The notes below the pieces were generated by a model that was not told where the DNA came from, did not search any database, and was given only the letters and a program-made list of their open reading frames with translations. 64,000 nucleotides of DNA from Craterostigma plantagineum (lineage: Eukaryota > Streptophyta > Magnoliopsida > Lamiales > Linderniaceae). A program made the translations under genes and the position numbers. Positions 11,241 through 22,204 of the stretch are shown here, in pieces. Each line of letters begins with the position of its first letter. The stretch's first letter is position 1. The stretch spans positions 18,043,501 to 18,107,500 of the forward strand of contig JAPQWV010000017.1 of NCBI GenBank assembly GCA_027422505.1. The letters are read 5' to 3'.

Positions 11241-12948
11241 TGTTGACCTTTTTGGTCCATACATATTAGAGAGTTTTGATGAACGATGTAATTGTAATAA
11301 CGTTAGGTCTATAAATTAAGCGATTCGATTTGTGATTAATATAGCGTCTAAGTTCATGAATATTCGACCATGCATTAATAATGAGCTTTAAAATTGATTA
11401 AAGTGTTGAATATTTGATTTGGATATGAGTTTGTGATATGGTGATGAGACTATGTGATCGCATGTTATAGACAGCCCATGTGATAGGATATATCGATCTA
11501 TGCTATATATGGAAATTACGCATGAGATATCCTGTTGAGCTATATATGGAAAATATACTGTTTATATATGGAAAGTGATATATCCGTTGATACTAGTTTA
11601 TTTCTTGGACGAAAATCACTTAAACGATTATGTGCATGCTCTCCACTGAATTTAATGTGTAATATTAAATTGATATCTTTCCTTATACTGATTGGATATT
11701 ATATTTAGGGAAGATTTGATTTGATTGATCTTATGGATAAGATTATATTATATGGGATGTGCTATAAACGGATGTGATCTCTGAAATAAGGAAAGTTCTG
11801 TCATGTTATGATAAATCGAATTAAGTATGCTCCGATCTGACTTGTGTGCTAAACATGATAAATATATTGATTAAATGCTATGAGCTGTACATGGAAAACA
11901 TGCTGATGTATTGCTATCTTGTGTGCCATACTTGGAAAGTAAATCTGGATTGACTCGTTACTAGAAACTGATAGCGGGAAATCACTTATGGAAAGTCCTG
12001 ACATGGAAAATATATGCGAAATGGTTGAATGAGCTTGAGAACGAAATTGAGCCTTTATATGGAAAATAATTATGCTTTAAATGTGCTATATGACCGTTGT
12101 GATGATTTATTAAGAGCATGATTTATATGGTATGATTGACTCGAAAATTCCATAGAAACTATGCTTGATTTGGTAATTATTGGTTGATATGATTTTCCAT
12201 GTGAAGTGCTATTTGTAAAGGATTATATATGAGCTGCACTCAGACTTTCGAGGTACTTAGAATTTGCGTATATAAGCCTACAGGAGATTCTTAAGCAAAA
12301 CCATACTGAGAGATTCCTGAGTTCCCAATTGCGATAGCTTTCTGCCCACCTGAGCTTTAACTTGCGTATCCATCACTGAGCAAGTGATTCATTCTGTTAT
12401 TCCATCCTCCCACGCCATATATTCTGTCCTCGGACGTGTTGTCTTCGGACGTGAACAATACCAAGGAGGCAAGGTCGACGTTTACGCACACGTGAAGGGA
12501 AGGACAAGTCCGGGGGCCCTTCGGTAGCGAGCTGTGTCTGTCGGGATCAAGGAGATTCCGAGGAACGAAACTCGGTGTGTGGTAACCTAGTAGTGGCTAG
12601 TGTTCGACTTGTTTCGCTTGTGTATTGGGCTAACCAATTAGTTTTGTATCCAGCTACGGTGCATTATAGTGATTGGTTAAATTCTTGGGGAGCAAACCCC
12701 AAGGAGATGAGTAAACCCCGGTTGGGGATATAACCTCTATAAAATCCTGTCTCGCATTTACTTTTCAGTTATTTCTTTATCACAGTGAGACAGACCCGAA
12801 ACACATCCGACGAACTAGGATATATCAGGCATACACGTCACAAGCATCAATAGGCATATCCAAGTCGCTACACTTAGAATTTGTGAAAAGAAGCAAAAAT
12901 TTCTATAGGCTTAATTCACCCCCCCTCTTAGGCACATTTATATCTTCA
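11241..12948 (+). repeat. CopA right long terminal repeat
   Basis: TGTTGACC ... TATCTTCA, 1708 bp, preceded by a PPT and followed directly by P450 sequence. TATA box at 12738-12745. Confidence 0.95.
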
Positions 12949-14138
12949 CGTGATTTCTATGTCTTGTCATGTAGCACGACCAAAAATGGCTGCAGGAGGG
13001 TGACATCTTAGGGTTTCTTTGACGATGGCTTTGAGGTATGGAAGCTTCGAGATGTCTGATTCTCGAACAGACTCGTTCTTGCCAATGACCGTCTTAATCT
13101 CTTCTTGAACCCTAGACACTACATTAGGGTTTCGTAATAGTTCTGTCATTATCCATTCTACTGTTACAGAAGTTGTATCAGTCCCTGCAACATATAACTC
13201 CTGGAAGGTGAATCCATTATTAAAATCAACAGCAAACATAGTTTTTGTGGACGAAAGTAATGAAGAAAAGTACTCACCAAAAGTAAATGCTTGATGTCTT
13301 CGAAGCTGAACTCTCGATTGCTTGTCTCCATAACGTCGAGAAGTGCTTCGAGCATATCATTCTTCCTTTCAGCATTACATTTTCGTGCCTCCAATCTTTG
13401 AAAGATCAAATCGTCTAAGATTGAAAGCAGCTTCCCGTAATAAATCTCAGCCTGCTTCCTAATACCCTGCGGTTCAAATGGTTGAAGAATCGGAAAAATA
13501 TCAGCTATATTAGGAGTGCTAAAGGTGTTCATCACGCCCACGATAATATCTCTGAACTCTTGCGTGTTCCAGATTCATAGTCGGTGTAAATACTCAAAAA
13601 AGGGGTTGACGAAGTTATATTAAGCGTCGTAATAAAAGCAACTTCTCCAATATCAACTGGTCTGCCTTCGACGCTGTTGAGATAATCACACAGCCTTCCC
13701 CATCATCTCCCGCCTCAGGCCTTCGCTCGCGTTGAGGCGGTGAGTTGACATCATGTGTTCTTTTAACAGTTTGCGCATTTTACGCCACTCGCTGTCTACA
13801 GGTCGGAAGAGAATGCCATGCTTATTATGTTCATGCGCGTCGGAGGCGATTACTGCGTAACGGTTTGTAAGAACATGGTCGTGGTTTCTGATCAGGTCTT
13901 TTGCGATCTCGGGCGAGGAGACAACTATGGCGAGTTTATTTCCAAGGTAAAGGGACATAATTGGACCGTAGGTCTGTGAGAGTTTATGGAAGGAACGGTG
14001 AGAATCTTTGCCGAGCTGCAGAATATTACCTATTATTGGAAAGGATTTTGGTCCTGGAGGAAGGTTCTTGGTTGATCTTGAGCTCAGATATAACTTAACT
14101 GAGATCAAGATTATCAAGAATAGAACGATGATTTCCAT
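12949..14138 (-). pseudogene. CYP76-like cytochrome P450, 5' part (exon 1, intron, start of exon 2)
   Basis: The minus-strand ATG at 14138 opens a signal anchor (MEIIVLFLIILISVKLYL), the proline hinge (LPPGPKSFPIIGN) and the N-terminal P450 fold (CYP76-type by eye). The frame is lost near 13690 (one extra G after REMMGK) and again near 13570, then continues through NTFSTPNIADIFPILQPF to the exon-1 end at 13278. The intron is 13277-13201 (GTGAGT...CCAG, 77 bp), at the usual place before [10 protein letters not shown]. Exon 2 carries the I-helix AGTDTTS and K-helix KETLR, then reads a TGA after GRAT and stops at the CopA right end. The rest is at 867-1227. The gene is dead by two frameshifts, a stop, the insertion and the haem-loop change. 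Confidence 0.93.
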
Positions 14139-14830
14139 GGTTTTGATTTAGGAGTAGGAGGGGTTTCTTCTTTCTTTTAGTTTATTCGTCGTGTACGGGA
14201 AAGTCATATATGCTATTGTTTGTGATGAACAATATATAGACCAAAGTATGATTAGAAAAATACATGAAAGTCTATCGCCTTATTACTCGAAAATAAACTA
14301 TTGTTCCATCCTCATGATTCATGAATAATTGAATATCATAATAACCCCCACCCGAACACATGGGTTGATTAACATTTTATCGACATCTGCGCATAGCGTG
14401 AAACCCGTTCGAATATCATTGTTGACTTTGCTGATTATATATTGGCAATATGGCTACGGTTGACTACATTTACCAATAAGCAAATCAACACGAGATAGTG
14501 TTGCCCAGTTTATTATTAAATCACCCACATTAACTGATATCAAGATTATCACGAATAGAACGATTATTTCCATGGTTTTGATTGAGGAGGACAAAAATAT
14601 AATGGATTTTCTTCTTTCTTCAGTTTATTCCTCGTATGCATGAAAGTCATATTGCTGGTGATGAATGAACAATATATAGGACAAAATGTGATTGGAAAAA
14701 TACATGAAAGTCTATTCCATATATGACTCGGAAACAAATTATTGTTGCTTCCTCAAGTGTATCATGATAACCCGCAACGGAACACATGGTTTGACTACAT
14801 TTACCAAGAAGCAAATCAACTTGTACGAGA
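14096..14830 (-). repeat. Tandem duplication of the P450 promoter and first codons (period ~435 bp)
   Basis: 14531-14830 repeats 14096-14460: the first ~48 coding bases (MEIIVLF.IILISV), the ATG context, the TATA box and several hundred upstream bases, with many substitutions. The second start (ATG at 14573) loses homology after about 16 codons. It looks like the scar of an older tandem P450 array or an unequal crossover. Confidence 0.8.
14232..14238 (-). promoter_or_regulatory. P450 TATA box
   Basis: TATATAT-type box about 95 bp upstream of the P450 ATG. The same box stands at the same distance (14672-14678) before the duplicated start at 14573. Confidence 0.5.
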
Positions 14831-14998
14831 CATTATAACAAAGTATATGCAAGTTGCGAATAGTGGGTTTTAAAGATATGCTGCATCGAACGACTAAAAG
14901 AGCCACCGATACATTGACAGTATAACGAAGTATATCAAAGCACCGCCCAGAATGGGCACTTCGAAAGCCAATTTTGATATAGTTTCGTTGCTAAACAC
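14831..14998. other. P450 upstream flank up to the CopB target site
   Basis: No gene seen. It ends in AACAC (14994-14998), the left copy of the CopB target-site duplication. Confidence 0.6.
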
Positions 14999-15092
14999 TG
15001 AAGAGATCTTGAGATCGAATTTGAAGAAGATGAAAAACGAAAATCGATACTATTCAAAACTCTATTTTACATGATTCCGTTCGCGTGAAAAT
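14999..15092 (-). repeat. CopB 3' LTR, distal piece
   Basis: TGAAGAGATCTTGAGATCG... matches 39501-39594 of the intact 5' LTR with a few substitutions, ending at AAAAT where CopC begins. Confidence 0.92.
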
Positions 15093-15374
15093 TGTTAGAA
15101 ATAATAAGCTCAAGCCAATTAAAAAAGGAACTTTCTACAACGAACTTACGTGAGTTTTGTGATGTGTAAAGTAAATCAAGAATGCAATCAATAAGGTATG
15201 AGTCATTGTATCTAGAATGGTCTATAAGCACAATAAATAAGTCCATGTATCATGTAAGCTTGTAGTAGAGAATTAGTAGACATCATATAATAACGTACTA
15301 AGAATCTCTTGTCTCTAATCTCAAATATTAAAATACTTATTACAAAATCACTACCAATCATACTATTATCATCA
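15093..15374 (+). repeat. CopC 5' LTR
   Basis: 282 bp, TGTTAGAAATAATAAGC ... TTATCATCA; matches 19427-19705 with several substitutions and one 3-base indel. Confidence 0.92.
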
Positions 15375-15390
15375 CGTGGTATCAAAGCTC

Positions 15391-17310
15391 ATGGCTAACA
15401 TCAGAGGAGCGGCCGGAGGAATTCCTCATGTACCAAGCTTGCGTCTTTCAAAGGGCAACTACGGCAATTGGTGCATACAAATGAAGGCGTTACTAGGATC
15501 GCAAGATGCCTGGGAAGTTGTCGAGAGTGGGTATACCGAACACGAAACTCTCGCGGGTTTGACGAACAATAAAGTGAAAGAACTAAAGGAATGCCGCAGG
15601 AAAGACAAGACCGCATTGTACATGCTTTACCAAGCAGTTGACGAGTTGGCTTTTGAAAAGATAGCCGGAGCAAAGAATTCTAATGAAGCCTGGACGATCC
15701 TAGAAAACGCATACAAAGGCACAGATCGTGTTAAGCAAATACGCTTGCAAATGCTTCGCAGTGAATTCGAGACGATCAAGATGAAAGACGCAGATACGGT
15801 TTCGGCTTACATCACAAGGGTCGAGGTGATTGTGAACCAGTTAAAAAGGAACGGTGAGGATGTGCCCGAAAATCGTGTCGTCGAGAAGATTCTCAGATCC
15901 TTGACGGAGGAATATGATAATGTCGTATGTGCCATAGAGGAAGCTAGAGATCTCGAAAAAATGTCCGTGAATGAACTTACAAGTTCATTGGAAGCCCACG
16001 AGCATCGAAAGAATCGAAAGAGGGTGGAAACTTTGGAGGATGCTCTTCAAGCCAAAGTCTCATTTAAGGAAGAACAAACAATCTACAGCGATCGTGGAAG
16101 AGGACGTGGTCGAGGTCGAGGAAGCTATAGAGGCCGTGGTCGTGGAAGAGGCCGTGGCCGTGGACAAGACGAAAAAGAAGAAAGAGGAAACTACAACAAC
16201 ACACGAGGTGCAAGAGGTGGCCGAGACGAGGCAATCGATAAAAAAAAGTACAGCATCGAATGCTATAATTGTGGAAAATATGGTCATTTTGCAAGAGAGT
16301 GTTATGCAGAAAAGAAGGTGGATGAAAAGGTGAACATCGCCGAGAAGAAAACTGAAAAAGGAGAAGAGATTTTATTGCTTGCATGCAAAGAGTCGGATAG
16401 CAGCAATGAACATACGTGGTACTTGAATACGGGTGCGAGCAACCACATGTCAGGCGATAGGAAGCTGTTCACGTACTTAGAAGAAGATGTGGGAGGTAAA
16501 GGGACGTTTGGCGACGCGTCTATGATGAAAGTAGCAGGTAAAGGAAAGATCTTGATTCGATGCAAAGATGGTACAAATCGCTACATAGCTGACGTTTTTT
16601 ATGTACCAAGTATGAGGAGTAACATTATTAGTCTTGGACAACTCTTAGAGCGAGGATATACTGTACTAATGAAGGGTCAGATAATGACTCTAAGAGATCG
16701 TGACACTCAAGTTATTACTCAAGTTCAAATGAGCAATAATCGTCTGTTTAAGCTCAAAATTGCAGCTGACAGATGCCTAAACGCAAACGTCGAAATATCG
16801 AGCTCCGCAATGTTGTGGCATCAGCGGTTCGGACACTTGAACCACGACAGTCTGAAAAGACTAGTGGACCGAAACATGGGAGGACTTAACAAAGTCGAGG
16901 ACGAACATCGAATGAGCGAAGTATGCATCATGGAAAAGGGCAAAAGAAAATCATTTCCAAAAGGCTCGCTCACACGGTCGAGTAAGGTCCTCGAGCTCAT
17001 TCATACTGATATATGCGGTCCCATCACTCCGGCCTCATTCGGAAATCACAGGTACTTTATCACTTTTATCGACGATTTCTCACATAGAACATGGGTATCT
17101 TTTCTTCAAGAAACGAATGAGGCACTTCCCGTTTTCAAGAAATTTAAACAATTGGTGGAAAATACTAGCGGAGAATGCATCAGGACACTACGTTCAGATC
17201 GGGGTGGTGAGTTCATATCGAAGGACTTCATCGCATATTGTGAAGAACATGGCATCAAGCGTCACCTAACAGCTCCATACACACCGCAACAGAACGGCGT
17301 TGCCGAGTGA
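15391..17310 (+). pseudogene. gag-pol: CopC Gag-protease-integrase part of the polyprotein
   Basis: The open frame extends from the ATG at 15391 (MANIRGAAGGIPHVPSLRL) to 17310. The copia Gag core spans residues ~15-210. An arginine-glycine tract (RGRGRGRG, nt ~16100-16170) precedes one zinc knuckle, CYNCGKYGHFAREC. The protease active site, normally DTGA, reads LNTGASNHMSG: Asp is replaced by Asn, so it should be inactive. The integrase finger keeps WHQRFGH but has lost one of its two cysteines (VCIMEKGK). The core shows HTDICGP, RSDRGGEF and PQQNGVAE. The frame then ends at a TGA where ERKNR is expected, with a base lost in the following A run. Confidence 0.88.
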
Positions 17311-19426
17311 AAAACAGAACGCTGCTTGATATGGCGAGGAGTATGCTCAAGACTAAACGCATGCCTAAAGAGTTTTGGGTAGAAGTCGTTCGGTGTTCCG
17401 TCTATTTGCAAAATTGAAGTCCAACCTCAATACTAAAAAATGTCACGCCACAAGAAGCATGGTGCGGCGTAAAACCATCGGTTGCACATTTACGGTTTTT
17501 TGGAAGCATACCATATGCTCGAATTCCGGAGCAAAGGCGTACTAAGCTAGATGATAAAAGTCGAAAATTGATCTTTATTGGGTACGACGAACGTTCTAAA
17601 AGCGTACAATTTGTATGATCCTAACACAAAGAAAATTGTTGTGAGTCGAGATGTACAAGTTGACGAAGATGCTAGCTCGAACTGAGAATCGATACCAAAG
17701 CCTGAGGATGAAAGAACGAATGTTGCGGACATATCCATTCCAAGTAGTGAAGAGCTCGAATTAGAATTGCAGCCCTCTGAGTCCCTAACTGCTGTGACAG
17801 ATGGTGAATCTGAACCCGAGACCATCGGGACGCGCAGCCTAGGAGAGTTCTATAACTCCACTGAACGAATGAACCTCGTATGTCTCATGGAGGATGTTGA
17901 GGACATCACCTTTGAAGAAGCTGTCAAAGAGGCGATGTGTGAAGAAATAAATTCAATCGGAAAGAACAATACATGGGAGTTGAGCTCGTTGCCGCCCGGA
18001 CACAAAGTGGTAGGAGTGAAGTGGGTGCACAAGAAAAAACTGAACTCCAAAGGTAACATAATAAAATACAAAGCGAGGCTAGTCGCAAAGGGCTACAGTC
18101 AAAGTACGGCATAGACTACGAAGACGTTTTCGCCCCAGTAGCAAGAATGGAGACCGTTCATTTATTGCTATCGTTGGTTGCAAGCAAAAAAATAGAGCAT
18201 TTACCAAATGGACGTTAAATCGGCATTTTTGAACGGAAGGCTCGAAGAAGAAGTTTACATTTTTTAGCCACCGGGCTTCAAACAAGGAAAGGAGGATCAA
18301 GTTTTAAGACTGAAAAGGGCGTTATACGGGTTGAAACATGCACCAAGAACGTGGAATGCACGCATCGATACATACTTTAAAGATTGAGGATTTGAACAAT
18401 GACCCTACGAGCATGCCGTTTACATTAAGGTACGGGGTAATGATATACTTTATGTTGCATTATATGTTGATGACCTGATTTTCGCTAGCAACAACAACAC
18501 CATGGTTGAGGAGTTCAAACGAGAGATATGAAGAACGAGTTCGACATGACCGATCTCAAACTCATGTCATATTTTTTGGGGCTGGATGTCAAACAAAAGG
18601 AGTCAGGTATTTTCGTATCTCAACAGACGTACGCAAAGACGTTGTTGGAAAGGTTCAATATGAGTGAATGCAATTACGCTAAAACGCCGGTGGAACGAGG
18701 CATTAAGTTAACGAAGCATGGTGAAGGGAAGCCGGTTGATCCGAAGGGTTATAGAAGTGTTGTTGGAAGCTTACGTTATCTCACAAATACGAGGCCGGAC
18801 ATTGCATATGGAGTAGGACTCGTGAGTCGATTGATGAGAGTCCAAGATCAAGTCATTGGGACGCCGTAAAGCGGATTTTACGATATATCAAAGGAACGAT
18901 TTCATACGGATTATTTTATGGCTACACTAACAATCCTGATGTTATTGCTTATTCCGAAAGTGATTGGAGTGGTGACTTGGACGAAAGAAAGAGCACTACA
19001 GGTTTTGTCTTTTAGGTAGGTGGCACGATTTTCAGTTGGACGTCGAAAAAACAGCCGATAGTGACACTGTCTACGTGTGAAGCTGAATATGTCGCAGCAT
19101 CGACTTGTGTCAGTCATGCGATATGGATCAGAAAGCTGCTTAAAGAAATGAAATTTACACAGCAACAGCTACCGAGATACAGGTCGACAATAAGTCAGCA
19201 ATCGAGCTCGCAAAGAATAAGGTACATCATGAACGAAGCAAGCATATAGATGTGCGATATCATTTCATACGAGAACAAATAAAGAAAGGTGATGTCATCT
19301 TGATTCATATAGCAAGCAAGGAACAAGTAGCGGATATATTTACCAAGCCACTACCGTTGGAAGCATTCTAAAGGATTAGGAAGATGCTCGGTATGTGAGA
19401 AGGCAACAATTGAGCTTAGGAGAGGA
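17311..19426 (+). pseudogene. pol: CopC reverse transcriptase and RNase H, degenerate
   Basis: Recognisable pieces: FWVEVVRCSVYLQN (integrase end), WVHKKKLNSKGN and [10 protein letters not shown] (RT start, 18025-18100), LYVDDLIFAS (18460-18490), MKNEFDMTDLKLMSYFLGL (18528 on), TRPDIAYGVGLVSR, STCEAEYVAAST (RNase H, 19065-19100) and FTKPLP (~19340). Several stops are TGA or TAG where arginine or tryptophan is usual (for example QN-stop-SPTS), together with frameshifts. The pattern is ordinary decay of a silenced element. Confidence 0.88.
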
Positions 19427-19705
19427 TGTTAGAAATAATAAGCTTAAGTCAATTTAAAAAGGAACTTTCTACAATGAACTTACGTGGGTTTTGTGATGTG
19501 TAAAGTAAATCAAGAATGCAGTCAATAATGTATGAGTCATTGTATCTAGAATGGTCTATAAGCACTATAAATAAGTCCATGTATCATGTAAGCTTGTAGT
19601 AGAGAATTAGTTGACATCATATAATAACATACTAAGAATCTCTTGTCTCTAATCTCACATATTAAAATACTTATTACAAAATCACTACCAATACTATTAT
19701 CATAA
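19427..19705 (+). repeat. CopC 3' LTR
   Basis: 279 bp, preceded by the purine tract AGCTTAGGAGAGGA (19413-19426). Confidence 0.92.
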
Positions 19706-20032
19706 AAAATTAACTGGATTACTATTCACCGCCTCCTTCTTCCTAGTCACTGCCCCCTAAAGGACTGTTAAAAGACGATTTTGCCCTATTTGAAGTCCTT
19801 TTCCAGACAACACTTTTCATATCACAATCACACATCCAAATCAGACCCAAACAAAACAAAAAAACTCAAATTGCAATGGATCGACGACAGGGATAGGGGA
19901 AAGGAAAGGGTCTATTCGCACGACTGGTAAGCAAATTCTCGTAAAAATCGTTCGTACATAGATTAATTATCAAACACGGGTCGGAATCGTTTGAAAAAGT
20001 CCCCATCGAACGAATATTTGGGCCGGCGCATG

Positions 20033-20263
20033 GCACGGCCGAAAAAGATTTTCGGCCGCCACAGGGCACGGCCGAAAATGTTTTTCGGCCGTGCCCTGTG
20101 GCGGCCGAAAATTTTTTTCGGCCATGTTAGAGACGGCAGAAATTGTTATTCGGCCGGTGCTGCGCCGGTCGAAAATACTGATCGGCCGGTGCTGCACCGG
20201 CCGAGAATCATTTTCGGCCGCCTCTATAGGCGGCTGAAAATCCTGTTCGACCTGTTTTATTTT
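20033..20263. repeat. Left array of seven 33-bp palindromic units in the Mutator-like element
   Basis: Units alternate TTTTCGGCCG and CGGCCGAAAA around a ~10-bp variable core. Some cores are self-complementary (GGTGCTGCACC). One core and its neighbour are reverse complements (CCACAGGGCA / TGCCCTGTGG). As 33 is a multiple of three, both strands show 11-residue repeats such as ARPKKIFGRHR; this is a by-product, not evidence of coding. Confidence 0.85.
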
Positions 20264-20289
20264 TTAATAAATATGTAATTGCAGACCAG

Positions 20290-20536
20290 GGGTGGGAAGT
20301 CCCTACCCGGAGGTAGCAGTTGATGCCCCCGTTGGAGGGATCTGGAGAGCGCCACACGAGAACGCGCGGCGTTGATGCATCCGTTGGTAGAGAATGGGAG
20401 GAGGAGAGGCAGCAGCGAGTTGCTGCTTCTCAATCCGTATATGCGGATTACGATCCGCATACGGGCAATGATGACGTATCGGATGATGCAGCATCGTTTC
20501 AGTCATCCGATGACTATGTGCCACCGGCCTCCTCAG
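20290..20536 (+). other. Exon-like insert in the Mutator-like element
   Basis: Between the arrays lies a compositionally different segment with an open frame (GVDASVGREWEEERQQ, then acidic SDDAASFQSSDDYVPPASSG) ending at a splice-donor-like CAG|GTGACT (20537). It could be a captured host exon or a relic of the parent element's protein. The family is not recognised. Confidence 0.3.
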
Positions 20537-20668
20537 GTGACTATTTTTTTGCATATTTATTCCGTTTCGAATTACTAATACAAGATAGTCACAAATTATA
20601 AAACAAAAACATTACTAATACAAATAAATATTCCTGAAAAACTTAGAAAAAAAAACGGTCGATTGAGA

Positions 20669-20911
20669 TTTTCGGCCAGGCAGTGCAGCGGACGATCGAA
20701 ATTTTCAGCCCTGCAGTGTACCGACCGATCGATTTTTTCGGCCAGATCTGTCGGGCCGAAAATTTCGATCGGCCTGTACACTGCAGGGCCGAATGACTTT
20801 TTCGGCCAGGCAGTGTCCAGGCCGAAAAAATCAATCGGCCCGCACATAGCCCGGCCGAAAATTTCGTTAGGCCCGTGCACTGCAGGGCTGAAAATATCGA
20901 TCGATCGGTCC
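20669..20911. repeat. Right array of 33-bp palindromic units in the Mutator-like element
   Basis: Seven to eight units with TTTTCGGCC / GGCCGAAAA arms and cores such as CTGCAGTGTAC. The design is the same as the left array with different cores, and ATCGATCG words at the end. Confidence 0.82.
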
Positions 20912-21125
20912 TAAAATGTTAGATCAAATTTTTTTTCCGTATCGATCGATCGTTCGAATTTATTTGTGTATGTAGTTTTAAGTATTTCGTACCGGAATTA
21001 TATATTTAGTTTTTTCTTTTTTAATTAATTTAAATATCATAAGGGCAAAATCGTCTTTTTACATTCCTTTAGTGGGCGGTAACAAGTAAAAAGGGGGCGG
21101 TGAATAGTAATTCCCAAAATTAAGT

Positions 21126-21315
21126 AGGTCTACAGTACAAAGCAACGCCCCTTTTTATACTGATACTAATGGGCTAACTCAAAGGACGGGCCAGAACAAA
21201 TAAACAGCCCAATAACCCAACTAATCTAACACTTGAATAAAATACATCTGGCGCCTTCTCTCTAGAACTGATTTATATATATCAATCTATTATATACCAG
21301 TCGAGTACTTCAATA
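21126..21315 (-). repeat. CopB 3' LTR, proximal piece
   Basis: Continues the LTR interrupted at 15092: GGTCTACAGTACAAAGCAACG ... GAGTACTTCAATA, matching ~39605-39771. The CopB polypurine tract (GAGAGGG on the minus strand) follows at 21316-21322. Confidence 0.9.
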
Positions 21316-22204
21316 CCCTCTCAAGCATGGTGTACGTACAAATTGCTTACACCATACATGCCCAGAAGGTAATCAAACTGGTCTCTGGATAGAGGTTTTG
21401 TCAGCATATCTGCTGGTTGATCAGAGGGTAGAAAGATAGGCTGTCTTGATTGTTCCATCTTCGATCTTGTCTCTAATGAAGTAGCAATCCACTTCTATGT
21501 GTTTACTCCTTTCATGGAATACTGGGTTCGCAGCAAGTTGGATGGCAGATTTGCTGTCTGACAATAGCTGCACAAGGCACAAGTTATCAATCCTGAGATC
21601 CTTTAACAGACCAAGCAGCCATACCATCTCAGAGGTGACTTGTGCCATTGATTTGTACTCTGCTTCAGTTGAGCTCCTTGCCACGATGGTGTGTTTCTTT
21701 GATCTCCATGCTAAAGAAGACTTTCCAAGCTTTACCAAGTAACCTGTAAAAGATCTCTTGGTATTGGGACAAGGCTTCCCAATCCGCATCACGGAATACA
21801 TTAAGAAATAATTGACTGTTAGCTGAAAACAATAAACCAAGCCTAGTTTTCCATTAAGTACCTTAGGATTCTATATGCGGCATCTAGATGAATTTGCCTA
21901 GGTTTATGCATATACTGACTAAGTACCTGGACTGCATACGTAATGCATAAATACAGTAATTTTCACTTAATCTCTGAAAATCAGGAACATTATCAAGGAT
22001 ATGATCATCAGATCTAGCTTTTTCTCTGATTACTTTGTTGTTCTGCTCCATGGGAGTGCTGATTGGTTTGCGGCATCATTCCTGTTTCACTTAGAAGATC
22101 AATAACATACTTTCTTTGATTCAAATGAATTCCTTCCTTTGATCTGGTTACCTCAACTCCAAGGAAGAATTTCATTTCTCCCAAGTCTTTTATGAGAAAA
22201 ATAT
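21316..22204 (-). pseudogene. pol: CopB RT end and RNase H
   Basis: Minus strand, starting at the SireD insertion: IKDLGEMKFFLGVEV and LNQRKYVIDLL (RT C-terminal part, 22190-22080). RNase H follows with KRSFTGYLVKLG, ARSSTEAEYKSMAQ, SDSKSAIQLAANP and RSKHIEVDCYFIRDKI (21780-21430). Frameshifts separate the pieces. The matching upstream half lies beyond SireD at 35909. Confidence 0.88.

Larger units (their letters stand above)
1228..12948 (+). mobile_element. CopA: Sirevirus-type Ty1/copia LTR retrotransposon inserted in the P450 gene
   Basis: The order is LTR, displaced P450 fragment, LTR stub, primer-binding site, gag, pol, a third envelope-like ORF, PPT, LTR. The third ORF and the reiterated GGGGGAG motifs near the PPT point to the Sirevirus genus. 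The left flank is CGTTG (1223-1227) and the right flank CGTGA. Adding back one lost T on the right gives a 5-bp target duplication, and removing one copy restores the P450 reading ...EINGYVIP. The two full LTRs differ at roughly a dozen positions over 1.7 kb, so the insertion is fairly recent. The element is antisense to the P450. Pol and the third ORF are broken, so it is not autonomous now. Confidence 0.93.
15093..19705 (+). mobile_element. CopC: Ty1/copia element inserted in the CopB 3' LTR
   Basis: LTRs at 15093-15374 and 19427-19705, PBS TGGTATCAAAGC at 15377, PPT before 19427. The target duplication AAAAT is at 15088-15092 and 19706-19710; the last bases of the right LTR read CATAA against CATCA on the left, a terminal CA to AA change. 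The single polyprotein is broken by stops and shifts and the protease aspartate is mutated, so the element is inactive. Confidence 0.92.
19716..21115. mobile_element. Non-autonomous Mutator-like element with internal palindromic repeat arrays
   Basis: The ends are inverted repeats of roughly 70 bp, GG(GA)ATTACTATTCACCGCC at both outer edges, extending to a shared AAAGACGATTTTGCCCT. The flanks are AAAATTAACT (19706-19715) and AAAATTAAGT (21116-21125), a 9-10-bp target duplication as expected for Mutator-type transposition. The empty site is seen in the intact CopB LTR near 39593. No transposase is encoded. Inside are two arrays of 33-bp units flanking an exon-like segment. Confidence 0.82.

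Noticed and set aside
867..14138. A functional P450 with a very large intron containing CopA
   Set aside because: The insertion is within coding sequence, with a stop before it, two frameshifts and an altered haem loop.
16060..16384. Minus-strand frames opposite the RGRGRG tract of CopC
   Set aside because: Low-complexity reverse reading of the Arg/Gly repeat.
19991..20278. Repeat protein with 11-residue units (ARPKKIFGRHR type)
   Set aside because: A product of 33-bp DNA repeats that read openly on both strands; the palindrome, not the peptide, is conserved.
20033..20911. CRISPR-like array (33-bp units with variable cores)
   Set aside because: Arms and cores are contiguous palindromes inside a plant transposon; no spacers of foreign origin or cas genes.
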